From an uncultured Gammaproteobacteria bacterium (lineage in GTDB: Bacteria; Pseudomonadota; Gammaproteobacteria; Pseudomonadales; Pseudohongiellaceae), in contig CAJXUA010000027.1 in assembly GCA_913060695.1 (NCBI GenBank), positions 1 through 38,258 of the forward strand: a stretch of DNA of 38,258 nt, in the 5' to 3' direction. Shown piece after piece: positions 17,531 through 24,701 of the stretch (within the stretch, counting starts at the first letter, position 1; each line of letters starts with the position of its first letter). The notes under the pieces were generated by a model. It saw nothing but the letters and a program-made list of their open reading frames with translations. It searched no databases and had not been told where the DNA came from. A program made the position numbers and the translations under genes.

Positions 17531-19990
17531 CTACTCATATCGTAAAGAGCGCACTGGGTCTGCATTGGCGGCTCTAATACACTGGGCCGCCACTGTGAGC
17601 AAGGCAACGCCAATAACCCCAACTGCCACGATGATGTAATAGGCGATGGAGAATGAGGCTTGTGCGGAGAAACTACCGTAGAAGCGATCTATCGCGAAAT
17701 AAGCCAGTGGCCATGCCAGTAAGCATGAGACTAAGACCGGCTTGATAAAGTCCCAGCTCAATAGCATCACTATTGCACCAGAACTAGCGCCAAGGGTTTT
17801 GCGGATGCCTATCTCTTTTGTTCGTCGCAAGCTGGAGTAAGAGGCAAGCGCATATAGACCGAAGCCCGCAATCAATATCGTAATCACGCTGGCCATCAGT
17901 GCGGCTATGCTTAAACCATTGGTGCGTTGTTCGATGATGTCATCAAAGGTTTGTGAGAAGAAAGTGAGATCCAAAGGGATGCCTGGGCGATGACGCTCCC
18001 ACACTTGGTTAATATGGCTCAGCGCCGATTCGGTTTGTAGGGGGTCGATGCGGATACTGACAAAGCGCATAGGTGAGCGCGTCGAGCGCAGTATGCCAAT
18101 GGAGCGCTCATCGGTCTCCATGCCGCTGCTAAACTGAAAGCGTTTAACAACACCGATCACATAGGTCTTAAAGTTGAATATATCTAAGCGCTGATTCAGC
18201 GCCTCTTCGGGCGTGTTAAAGCCAAAGCGACGTGCGAGCACGTCCGTTACCACAACGCCGTATATCTGGTCCTCAACTGGTTCGTCGGGGAAGAAATCAG
18301 TTGCGAACTCCTCAGAGAATGCACGGCCGGCAAGCAGCTGCATCTGGTAGGTTTCGATAAACCCTTCGCTTACGCCAACATGCGCCACAGTAATCGACTC
18401 GTCTGGGCCATAACTAGGAAGGCGCCACGGATTAATGCCGCCAGTACTGGGTGGCTTAACTTGTGAGCCCACCACAGACAAAACACCAGGATGTTGTTCT
18501 AGGTCGTTGATCATGCCGGTATAACTAAAAGCATTGGGCTCCTGCCCGTTGTAGCGGCTATCAAGAATCAACAAATTGTTCCTGTTAAAACCTACGTCCA
18601 AGTTCTGTAAGAACATTGTTTGTATATAGATGGCAATTGCCAGAAGGATAAGTGCACTAGAGAAGCAAAACTGCAGCGCCGTGACCGTGGCTTTACTCAA
18701 TCTGCCTATCCTGCTTTGGTTGCTAGTGCGCTTCATGATGGTAACTGCCTGTAAGCGGGATACAGACAGGGCAGGCAAAATGCCAGAGATAGCGCCAACG
18801 GCCAGCACTAGTAATGCAAGTACAACTACAAAACTCGAGGCGAGTAAATCACTAAGTTGAATGGAGATGCTGGTGAGGTTGGCATATACGGGAATTGCGA
18901 ATATCACAATGGGAGCCGCAAATAGCAAAGCGATGACCGTTAGCAGCAAAGACTCGAACAGAAACTGAGATACGATTTGACCACGGGTTGCGCCCAAGGT
19001 TTTACGTATGCCAATCTCTTTTCTACGTTGCGAAATCTGCGCCAAAGACAGGTTGGAATAGTTGATACAGGAACAAACTAGAATTAGCACCGCAAATACA
19101 ATCAATCCGATTAAAACAGGCTGGGTCTCGGAGGCCTCTGGTGATCCAAAGTTCGTTAGAGGGTTCAGGTATATATCATCGATAGGCTGCATGGAGAGCC
19201 CAAAATTGCTTTGTGCGGCATAGCTAACCGAGTTCTCGGGCAGATTGCGGTCGATGAAATTAAGCAGATCCCCTGCTAACTGATCCGCAGAGGCCTTATC
19301 GCGAAAGCTAAGATAGGTTTGAGAGCCACTAAAGCTTATCCACCCGGTGCCATTCATGAAGGCGTCGCCGAACAACTGCCTACCCGTAGGCACCGAGATC
19401 AGCATCTCAAACTGCATCGTGGCGTTCTCAGGCACGTCACGCACCACACCGCTCACTTGGATATCCACTTGATTGTTGTAACGCAGTACCTTCCCTAGAG
19501 CGTCTTCATTGCCAAAGTATCTTCGTGCAGTGGACTCGGATAGCACCATGGTATTGGGGGCAGTGAGCGCGCTTGCAGGGTCACCCGCAAGGAACTCTAG
19601 GTCAAATAGGTATACCGTGTCGGGCTCGGCCCAATGGAAGTTATTCTGAGTTGCCTGATTGCCTTGGCTAAACAAGCCATCGCCACCGCGGATAAGAGCG
19701 ATATGCTCTATCTGATCGGCATAGTCCTGGCGCAGCGAACGAATATAAGGGTCAGCAGTAGCGCTGGTTCTATAAGGGGTTTGAGTTTCTCTGACCATCA
19801 TGTGCGTAACTAGACGGTAGGTATTCTGCCAATTGTCGATGTATTTATTAGTGCTTTGTACAAACTGCACATGTAAAAGCACCAATATGCTACAGGCTAG
19901 TCCAAGGGTAAGGCTAAGAATTTTGATTGCGGCGAAGACGGGCTGCTTACGGATTGTTTGCAGCGCAATATTGAGATAATTGGCAAACAT
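17531..19990 (-). CDS. FtsX/MacB-type ABC transporter permease
   Basis: 819 aa from the ATG at 19990, which has GGGAG eight bases upstream; a longer frame to 20080 lacks this. It has an N-terminal TM (AAIKILSLTLGLACSILVLL), a MacB periplasmic core, an FtsX bundle of three TMs, then a second TM/core/FtsX unit. The duplicated cytoplasmic motif EIGIRKTLGAT / EIGIRKTLGAS precedes each bundle. Such permeases work with a MacB-like ATPase in lipoprotein or peptide export. No ATPase or adaptor gene lies beside it, so it is an orphan here. Confidence 0.9.
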   Translation of the reverse strand: MFANYLNIALQTIRKQPVFAAIKILSLTLGLACSILVLLHVQFVQSTNKYIDNWQNTYRLVTHMMVRETQTPYRTSATADPYIRSLRQDYADQIEHIALIRGGDGLFSQGNQATQNNFHWAEPDTVYLFDLEFLAGDPASALTAPNTMVLSESTARRYFGNEDALGKVLRYNNQVDIQVSGVVRDVPENATMQFEMLISVPTGRQLFGDAFMNGTGWISFSGSQTYLSFRDKASADQLAGDLLNFIDRNLPENSVSYAAQSNFGLSMQPIDDIYLNPLTNFGSPEASETQPVLIGLIVFAVLILVCSCINYSNLSLAQISQRRKEIGIRKTLGATRGQIVSQFLFESLLLTVIALLFAAPIVIFAIPVYANLTSISIQLSDLLASSFVVVLALLVLAVGAISGILPALSVSRLQAVTIMKRTSNQSRIGRLSKATVTALQFCFSSALILLAIAIYIQTMFLQNLDVGFNRNNLLILDSRYNGQEPNAFSYTGMINDLEQHPGVLSVVGSQVKPPSTGGINPWRLPSYGPDESITVAHVGVSEGFIETYQMQLLAGRAFSEEFATDFFPDEPVEDQIYGVVVTDVLARRFGFNTPEEALNQRLDIFNFKTYVIGVVKRFQFSSGMETDERSIGILRSTRSPMRFVSIRIDPLQTESALSHINQVWERHRPGIPLDLTFFSQTFDDIIEQRTNGLSIAALMASVITILIAGFGLYALASYSSLRRTKEIGIRKTLGASSGAIVMLLSWDFIKPVLVSCLLAWPLAYFAIDRFYGSFSAQASFSIAYYIIVAVGVIGVALLTVAAQCIRAANADPVRSLRYE

Positions 19991-20162
19991 GCATGAATCT
20001 CCCTTTTCTGCGATGCGGATTCTAGTGTCCGCTGCAAGCTTTTTATTGTTGCTTATACAGAACAAACGGGTAGTAGGCAATTTGGGCGGCTACAGACAAA
20101 TGTGTTTAAGCCGCCAAAAAAATTCAAACATTGTGTCTTTTCGAACCTATATTCCAAAAATA

Positions 20163-20591
20163 TTAACTGGCGATGCTGTGCGCGGCGAACGCCACGATAA
20201 ACGCGCCTTCCTGAAACACTTTTAGACCCGTATTAGAAAATGACAAGGGTAAGCGATTGTCCTTAAGGGCTGATTTTATTGTCACAGGCGAAAGTACAAG
20301 TACATCCAGAGTTGAAATAAGCTGAATGGCAGCCTCCAGCTTGAAACTGACTGCCCCTCCGGCGAACTTACCTTTTGTCTGACGCTCGCGTATCGCAACC
20401 CTTGAGACCTTGTAATCCGTCATCAGTTTGGCAAATGAAAACTGAAACTGTTGAAGATCCTCTCGACTATGCTCTTTCGGCAAGGTTAGCTTGCGTACTC
20501 GGCAATCCGGCAAGGTAAACTGCTGGCCTTCCTGCTCAAGTAAGCAAATAACTGCCTCGTTGCCTACTAAATCTACTCCACAAATTCTCAT
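20163..20591 (-). CDS. DUF3010 family protein
   Basis: 142 aa, beginning MRICGVDLVGNEAVICLLEQ with AGAGGATATAG just before the ATG. The sequence pattern (VDLVGNEAVICL, LPDCRVRKLTLPKEHSREDLQQF, IRERQTKGKFAGGAVSFKLEA) matches DUF3010, known mainly from marine gammaproteobacteria, with a possible RNase H-like fold suggested by the GVDL start. Function unknown. It is flanked by a hairpin at 20670-20699 and the permease gene. Confidence 0.8.
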   Translation of the reverse strand: MRICGVDLVGNEAVICLLEQEGQQFTLPDCRVRKLTLPKEHSREDLQQFQFSFAKLMTDYKVSRVAIRERQTKGKFAGGAVSFKLEAAIQLISTLDVLVLSPVTIKSALKDNRLPLSFSNTGLKVFQEGAFIVAFAAHSIAS

Positions 20592-20669
20592 CTATATCCT
20601 CTGGTCGAGTCTAATCGTCCGTATCTAGTGCTTATAAATCGATCTCGCTAGTTTACGGCAGGAATAGGT

Positions 20670-20699
20670 GCTGAGGCTACTAGATCAAGTAGCCTCAGC
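20670..20699. terminator. 12-bp hairpin upstream of the DUF3010 gene
   Basis: GCTGAGGCTACT at 20670-20681 pairs perfectly with AGTAGCCTCAGC at 20688-20699 around a 6-base loop. It lies between two minus-strand genes, past the stop codon at 20753. There is no T-run on either side, so it may be a terminator lacking the tail or a structural repeat. Confidence 0.5.
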
Positions 20700-20711
20700 T
20701 GTTGACCGGAT

Positions 20712-20772
20712 AATGGGGTCAGGTTCGTTGATCCAATATAAATATCAAAAATTCAAAGAACCTGACCCCTTG
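20712..20772. repeat. GGGGTCAGGTTC palindromic element, copy 1
   Basis: Arms GGGGTCAGGTTC (20715-20726) and GAACCTGACCCC (20758-20769) enclose an A/T-rich loop. A near-identical copy, with a short internal deletion, is at 23863-23914, including the flanking TTGATTC. The right part overlaps the 3' end of the gene on the minus strand. Confidence 0.9.
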
Positions 20773-21184
20773 ATTCAGCTGACTCTTTTGGCCAGCTCCA
20801 TGCGAAGTAAACAACTAGCATAGTCAAAATGGCTTCAGCTGCCGCATACATTTTGTAAAAATACCAGCCAGCGGCATAGGTAAGAAAAGCTAGCATTAGT
20901 GTCATGATCGAACCCACAAGAATGTTTAAAACTCTATTAATCGTCGCTGGCAATAGTATGGATAGGCAAATCATTAAACTGGCGACGAACATTATCGAAG
21001 ATAAGCCGAGTAAAACTCCTTGGTCACCTGAGCCGAAAATAGTAGTGCCGTCTATCATGCCTTCCAGTTTCTCTGGAGTGTATAGTTCGAAGTAATCACA
21101 ATAAATATACAAAGACATAGCCGATGCCCATAGCGCGCTAAGCTTTATTTTAATATTGATTTCGTATTCTGATAGTCTCGACAT
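20753..21184 (-). CDS. Four-helix membrane protein, DUF6326-like
   Basis: 143 aa from ATG 21184 (MSRLSEYEINIKIKLSALWA), with AAGG about eight bases upstream; an in-frame extension to 21241 is less likely. Four hydrophobic helices are seen: one near the N-terminus with MSLYIYCDYFEL, then GLSSIMFVASLMICLSILL, LNILVGSIMTLMLAFLTYAAG and AILTMLVVYFAW. The pattern LSALW...YIYCD resembles DUF6326. The final residues (SRGQVL, then TGA) are encoded by the palindromic element, so the natural C-terminus was probably altered when the element arrived. Confidence 0.6.
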   Translation of the reverse strand: MSRLSEYEINIKIKLSALWASAMSLYIYCDYFELYTPEKLEGMIDGTTIFGSGDQGVLLGLSSIMFVASLMICLSILLPATINRVLNILVGSIMTLMLAFLTYAAGWYFYKMYAAAEAILTMLVVYFAWSWPKESAESRGQVL

Positions 21185-21277
21185 TGAAAATTGCCTTTGT
21201 AAATGTGGGCTCGGATTGGACGTGAAAAATAATCTCTTCACTTAAATACGACATTATTTCTGGCATTCGATAGCTGA

Positions 21278-21299
21278 AGTACACTGACCCAGTTTATCT
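21278..21299 (-). repeat. Half-copy of the GGGGTCAGTGTACATT element (one substitution)
   Basis: AGTACACTGACCCAGTTTAT plus CT. On the minus strand the stop codon TAA of the HTH gene lies inside it (AGATAAACTGGGTCAG). It is a third example of a half-element touching a stop codon. Confidence 0.75.
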
Positions 21300-21686
21300 G
21301 GTGCTGGATTGTCGACGGTAGCGACGTGAAAGCCAGCAAAGTAGAAGCATTGACGAGGGCGCGGCAAAGGACAATATTTGCTGTATTGGTTTATTGTTTT
21401 CTGGCTGATCATGAAAAGTAATACCTATTAGCAGCATAACTGCAGCCCAGATAATGGCATTTAGAACAATCGCGGTACCGAAAGGTATTTGAACGGAAAC
21501 TATCAGCTCGCCTATTTCTACATCCATAGCGTCTGCAAATGCCTTCGTTGTGCGTCTTGAAGCGAAACTGCTGGCTTCGGCTCTCTGAACCGTCCTAGGG
21601 TGGACGTTAGCCCTCTCAGCCAAATCTTCTTGAGTCCAGGCTTGTGTCTGGCGCAGCGCCTTCAGTCTTTTCGCATCAATTTTCAT
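21294..21686 (-). CDS. XRE-family DNA-binding protein with membrane segments
   Basis: 130 aa from ATG 21686 (MKIDAKRLKALRQTQAWTQE), with GGAG seven bases upstream. It has an N-terminal Cro/XRE helix-turn-helix (LKALRQTQAWTQEDLAERAN, then VHPRTVQRAE) over about residues 5-60. Two hydrophobic segments follow (AIVLNAIIWAAVMLLIGITF and ILSFAAPSSMLLLCWL), so it is a membrane-tethered regulator. It lies about 140 bases beyond the attC site at 21823, so it may be the last cassette of the array, but no attC follows it. Confidence 0.75.
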   Translation of the reverse strand: MKIDAKRLKALRQTQAWTQEDLAERANVHPRTVQRAEASSFASRRTTKAFADAMDVEIGELIVSVQIPFGTAIVLNAIIWAAVMLLIGITFHDQPENNKPIQQILSFAAPSSMLLLCWLSRRYRRQSSTR

Positions 21687-21822
21687 GTCTGTTCTCCGGA
21701 CTCCTGTAATCGTACTAATTTGATTACAAGATGCTACTGCGTACCCCCACGGCATTTACACGACAGTTATACATAAATCTCTCAAATGATGAGGTTTTCG
21801 ACAATATCGCAGAGTTTGAAAT

Positions 21823-21878
21823 ACATAACACCTTAATCACCCGTCGCGTCAGCAATCGGCTGTATTGATTTGTTGGGC
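21823..21878 (-). other. attC site M (distal end of the array)
   Basis: On the minus strand it runs GCCCAACAAATCA ... TGATTAAGGTGTTATGT, 56 bases. The outer core sites are GCCCAAC and GTTATGT, and AATCA/TGATT form the inner pairing. The stop codon of the upstream membrane-protein gene lies inside the site, so its terminal residues (IQPIADATGD) are attC-encoded. Confidence 0.75.
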
Positions 21879-22714
21879 AAGTTTTGATGCTCAAGCCACC
21901 CGAGTAGTACAGTCATGAGACCAAAACCCAAGATAGGCCCAGCACCATATCCAAGCAAAGGAGCTGGCGTGATTCCTGTAGTTGAGCATACAAATAGAAC
22001 CATGTAGTAACTCGCTACTGCGGCGAGCCAAGAAGGGCCATTACGCGATCGAATCCACAACCCGACGATAAACGCGCCTGCACTAGCAATTATGGCAAGC
22101 CCTGCAAATAAGGAGTGACTTAGTGCCAAAGCAAAGACCTCCTCTACATGCGGTACCGGCTCTAGGGGATCGGGTAAAGAGAACGCCCATAGGGTGAGGG
22201 CGCCCAACAGAAAAGCGACAGCACCCAGACGAAATACTCCAAGGCGGTGCTGTGCAACGACAACAGCCGAAGCGACCGTCAGGCCCAGAACCTGAGACGC
22301 GTCTGGCTGCAAAGTCAGCAAGAGCGCGGTCGCGAGGACAGCAGTGAAGCTAAGCATTTGCTGCTTGGCAATAATGACCGAACAAGCTGCGATAAACGAG
22401 GGCAATAACATAGGTGCGATATACAGCCTAACCGGTCCAACACTAATCCAGCGCTCTGGTTCCGATGAGTCGCTCCCAAGTATTGACGTGGTCAAACCGA
22501 GCAGCGTCAGGATGATGATCGTAAAAGCCGTAATTTTGCGGTTACTCAGGCGGCGCAAATAACTGCCAACAAAGACTAGGCAGCAGCCTAAGGAAATCGC
22601 TAGTAGATGAGTTATCCACACGTTCATCCCAACATCAGCTATTGAAAGAACGACAAGGCTTCCTAGAATCGGCGGTATCGCCACGATAAGTAATGGTTGA
22701 GACGAGGTTTGCAT
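21833..22714 (-). CDS. FtsW/RodA-like polytopic membrane protein (cassette gene)
   Basis: 293 aa, about nine hydrophobic helices. Between helices it carries ERWISVGPVRLYIAPML (from residue 87) and LLTLQPDASQ (132-141). These resemble the SEDS-family signatures RWI-x-GP...P and QPD found in FtsW/RodA lipid-II polymerases, though the rest is divergent and shorter than the usual 370-410 aa. The C-terminal tail NKSIQPIADATGD comes from attC M. Its ATG is 7 bases past the core site GTTAGGC, in canonical cassette position. The family call is tentative and enzymatic activity is doubtful. Confidence 0.6.
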   Translation of the reverse strand: MQTSSQPLLIVAIPPILGSLVVLSIADVGMNVWITHLLAISLGCCLVFVGSYLRRLSNRKITAFTIIILTLLGLTTSILGSDSSEPERWISVGPVRLYIAPMLLPSFIAACSVIIAKQQMLSFTAVLATALLLTLQPDASQVLGLTVASAVVVAQHRLGVFRLGAVAFLLGALTLWAFSLPDPLEPVPHVEEVFALALSHSLFAGLAIIASAGAFIVGLWIRSRNGPSWLAAVASYYMVLFVCSTTGITPAPLLGYGAGPILGFGLMTVLLGWLEHQNLPNKSIQPIADATGD

Positions 22715-22719
22715 GTTCT

Positions 22720-22772
22720 GCCTAACGCTCCGCTAATAATTGGGACGGCAATGACACTGACCCCATTTATCT
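22720..22772 (-). other. Half attC site L fused to a half GGGGTCAG element
   Basis: The minus strand reads, from the YciI stop, GATAAATGGGGTCAGTGTCA, then about 25 bases ending AGCGGAGCGTTAGGC. The right half of an attC (TTATTAGCGGAGCGTTAGGC) is intact, but the TAAC-type left half is missing and a half-palindrome (22750-22772) stands in its place. Confidence 0.6.
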
Positions 22773-23071
22773 TAAGTCACAATGGGCTGTTCAGCGTCTT
22801 TTCCTGCCACTGTTGTCCATTCACGTACATTCCAAGAAGTGACTAGAACATTAATGACATAAGGATCTGCTTTAGCAAAAGACTCTGCAATTTTTGGGGT
22901 ATTCCCCTTGAAAACAATCGCGGCTCCATCTGCGGGGTTAGCAAATGCACCTCCAAGAAATAATTCACCTCGATCTATTGAGGCTTTCGCTAGAGCCATA
23001 TGCTGGTCCCGAAACTCACCTCGCCGCTCTAGATAATCAGGGGCGTATTCATAGAAAAGTATATAGTGCAT
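22772..23071 (-). CDS. YciI-like (YCII domain) protein
   Basis: 99 aa. MHYILFYEYAPDYLERRGEF, DQHMALAKASIDRGELFLGG and ADPYVINVLVTSWNVREWTT match the ferredoxin-like YCII family, including the conserved His in RDQHM. The biochemical role of most relatives is unknown. The gene ends on a half GGGGTCAG element fused to half attC L, and upstream lies the palindrome 23107-23170 with degenerate attC K, so it is probably a former cassette. Confidence 0.88.
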   Translation of the reverse strand: MHYILFYEYAPDYLERRGEFRDQHMALAKASIDRGELFLGGAFANPADGAAIVFKGNTPKIAESFAKADPYVINVLVTSWNVREWTTVAGKDAEQPIVT

Positions 23072-23106
23072 AGTCTTGAGTCCTTTGTGCTGCGGTTTTA
23101 AAAGAG

Positions 23107-23170
23107 CAGGGACACTGATAACTTAATAACTTAGTGAGGCGCTTAAGCTATTAAATTATCAGTGTCCCCT
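23107..23170. repeat. GGGACACTGATAA palindromic element
   Basis: Arms beginning AGGGACACTGATAA (from 23108) and ending TTATCAGTGTCCCCT (to 23170) form a long hairpin with a few mismatches and a central AGTGAGGCGCTTAAG. It is a different sequence family from the GGGGTCAG copies but similar in form, and it directly adjoins attC K. Confidence 0.8.
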
Positions 23171-23180
23171 AGATTCATTC

Positions 23181-23222
23181 ACGCGCCAACTTTGCTGGTC
23201 GCGTGCAGTGGATTGCTATATG
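23181..23222 (-). other. Degenerate attC site K
   Basis: The minus strand reads CATATAGCAATCCACTGCAC, then CGACCAGCAAAGTTGGCGCG. The left core has AGC instead of AAC. An ACGCG-CCA / TGG-T-CGCGT stem with a bulged T remains, as expected of an attC arm. The start resembles attC J (CATAACAATCCGCTGCAC). The right half is absent; the palindrome at 23107-23170 takes its place. Confidence 0.55.
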
Positions 23223-23282
23223 CCTTGCTCGACACCCGATATGCGCATAAGCTATGCGCATAATGTATATGGAGCAACCGTC

Positions 23283-23528
23283 ATGAATTATACATACAAC
23301 TCCGAAGCCACAAAAAAGCCTACTAACGTCAGTATAAACAGCGACTTACTTGAAAAAGCCAGAGCTCTGAATATCAATCTTTCGGCAACGCTGGAGCGGG
23401 CTTTGGCTGAGCAACTGCGTATTGAACAGAGCGATCAATGGCTGCGCGAGAATGCCGATGCCATTCAAGCATACAACCAGTTTGTCGAAACCAACGGCAC
23501 TTTCAGCGACAGCGTGAGGAAGTTCTGA
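23283..23528 (+). CDS. ccdA: Antitoxin CcdA
   Basis: 81 aa from ATG 23283, with GGAG eight bases upstream. It has an N-terminal ribbon-helix-helix (TNVSINSDLLEKARALNINL) and the conserved CcdA C-terminus (QWLRENADAIQAYNQFVETN) that binds CcdB. It should repress its own operon and neutralise CcdB. It overlaps ccdB by TGATG. It lies on the plus strand, opposite to the cassette array, and presumably has its own promoter just upstream. Confidence 0.93.
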   Translation: MNYTYNSEATKKPTNVSINSDLLEKARALNINLSATLERALAEQLRIEQSDQWLRENADAIQAYNQFVETNGTFSDSVRKF

Positions 23529-23845
23529 TGGGGCAGTTCATTGCATATAGAAACCCTAACCCTGCGTCAAACGCCCAATATCCTTACTTGCTGGATATAC
23601 AAAATGATTTATTAAGTGGGCTGAGAACAACCATCGTTATTCCTCTCACGCCTTCAAAGGTTGTTGCAGCAATAAGCCTATCAAGGCTAAATCCTGCCTT
23701 CTCTCTCGACGGTGAGAGTTTCACTGCAATGACGCAAGACATTGCAGGCGTGGATCGCAGTCAACTCGGTGCTCAAGCGTGTGATCTTTCCGTATATCGC
23801 TCAGACATTATCGCTGCAGTCGATTTTGTGCTGTCTGGTATATAA
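23528..23845 (+). CDS. ccdB: Toxin CcdB (gyrase poison family)
   Basis: 105 aa. MGQFIAYRNPNPASNAQYPY, LLDIQNDLLSGLRTTIVIPL, and a terminal YRSDIIAAVDFVLSGI match CcdB. In F-plasmid CcdB the end is W-G-I and the Trp contacts GyrA; here it is S-G-I, as in chromosomal forms that also lack this Trp. Whether it is toxic is therefore uncertain. The stop TAA lies within the core of attC J. Confidence 0.92.
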   Translation: MGQFIAYRNPNPASNAQYPYLLDIQNDLLSGLRTTIVIPLTPSKVVAAISLSRLNPAFSLDGESFTAMTQDIAGVDRSQLGAQACDLSVYRSDIIAAVDFVLSGI

Positions 23846-23983
23846 CGTCCAACTCACAGGTTAATGGGGTCAGGTTCGTTGATCCAATATAAAATTCAAA
23901 GAACCTGACCCCTTGATTCCCACGCGCAATTTTGGAGCTGCAAGGCAGAGGAGAAATTGTCGCTGTGCAGCGGATTGTTATGT
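23840..23983 (-). other. attC site J carrying an inserted palindrome
   Basis: On the minus strand it starts ACATAACAATCCGCTGCAC and ends GAGTTGGACGTTATAT. The inner stem GCGACAATTT/AAATTGCGCG is preserved. The GGGGTCAGGTTC palindrome (23863-23914) occupies the part between this stem and the right core, lengthening the site to 144 bases; without it the site would be about 90. Confidence 0.75.
23863..23914. repeat. GGGGTCAGGTTC palindromic element, copy 2
   Basis: Arms at 23866-23877 and 23901-23912. The left 30 and right 27 bases are identical to copy 1 at 20712, with a short loop deletion. It is located inside attC J. Confidence 0.92.
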
Positions 23984-24039
23984 TTCTTTGTCGGCGATAA
24001 AGTGTGTACAAGTTGCAATCCAATACACACAGGTGGTTT

Positions 24040-24234
24040 ATGAGAACCAACATAGTTATCGATGACAAACTCATGACCGATGCTCTCAAAGCATCAGGGT
24101 GTAGCACAAAAAAAGAAGCGGTAGAACAAGGGCTTAAGTTGCTTCTCTTGCGCAGCCAGCAACAGGATATTCGCAAACTGCGCGGCCGAGTAAAATGGGA
24201 GGGCGATCTGGACGAAATGCGGGGCGGCAAATGA
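24040..24234 (+). CDS. vapB: Antitoxin VapB
   Basis: 64 aa from ATG 24040, with AGGTGG four bases upstream. MRTNIVIDDKLMTDALKASG is a ribbon-helix-helix start of the VapB type (DUF2191-like), followed by a helix and a toxin-binding tail RVKWEGDLDEMRGGK. It overlaps vapC by 4 bases. Plus strand, so opposite to the array. Confidence 0.93.
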   Translation: MRTNIVIDDKLMTDALKASGCSTKKEAVEQGLKLLLLRSQQQDIRKLRGRVKWEGDLDEMRGGK

Positions 24235-24632
24235 TACTGGTAGATACCAGTGTTTGGATCGACTACCTCAATGGCGTCCAGAACAGGCATACAGACACTC
24301 TTGACGCTGGAATAATCGAAGGCTCTTTTGGCATGGGTGATCTGATTTTTCTGGAAATCCTCCAGGGAATTCGGGACGATCGGCAATACCGTTTGACCAA
24401 ACAAACTTTGCTGACACTGGGTCGCATTGAAATGTTTGGTGAAGGCATGCCTGACAAGTGCGCCGAAAATTATCGTGCGCTTCGGAAAAAGGGAATCACC
24501 ATTCGGAAAACAACGGATGTCATTATCGCTACATTTTGTATCGAGCGGAAAATGCCGCTGCTCTTCCTTGAACGTGATTTTATTCCTTTTGTGGATTATC
24601 TTGGTTTGGTCTCGGTGCTGGAGGAAACATAA
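24231..24632 (+). CDS. vapC: Toxin VapC (PIN-domain ribonuclease)
   Basis: 133 aa PIN nuclease. MILVDTSVWIDYL carries the first catalytic Asp, GDLIFLEILQGI the conserved Glu, and TTDVIIATFCIERKMPLLFLERDF the remaining acidic residues. It should cleave RNA (tRNA in studied relatives). The stop TAA (24630-24632) is inside the core of attC I. The pair is a complete type II module. Confidence 0.95.
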   Translation: MILVDTSVWIDYLNGVQNRHTDTLDAGIIEGSFGMGDLIFLEILQGIRDDRQYRLTKQTLLTLGRIEMFGEGMPDKCAENYRALRKKGITIRKTTDVIIATFCIERKMPLLFLERDFIPFVDYLGLVSVLEET

Positions 24633-24680
24633 CGCTCGAAACAGCAGTGCGAAGCATCTGCCTGCTTTCGTTAGTTATGT
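24627..24680 (-). other. attC site I
   Basis: 54 bases; on the minus strand ACATAACTAACGAAAGCAGG ... TTTCGAGCGTTATGT. Core sites ACATAAC and GTTATGT; AGCAGGCAGATGC/GCACTGCTGT-type inner pairing. It bounds the VapBC cassette and the secreted-protein cassette. Confidence 0.85.
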
Positions 24681-24701
24681 GCTGGCTTACTCAATCCAAA
24701 C

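Noticed and set aside
14360-21300. Claim that the 14-21 kb block is also a cassette array
   Set aside because: Genes are overlapping or operon-like and no convincing attC is found there; only palindromic repeats are shared with the array.
23808-24404. 198-aa open frame on the minus strand
   Set aside because: Antisense to VapBC and runs through attC J and the palindrome; no ribosome site, no recognisable fold.
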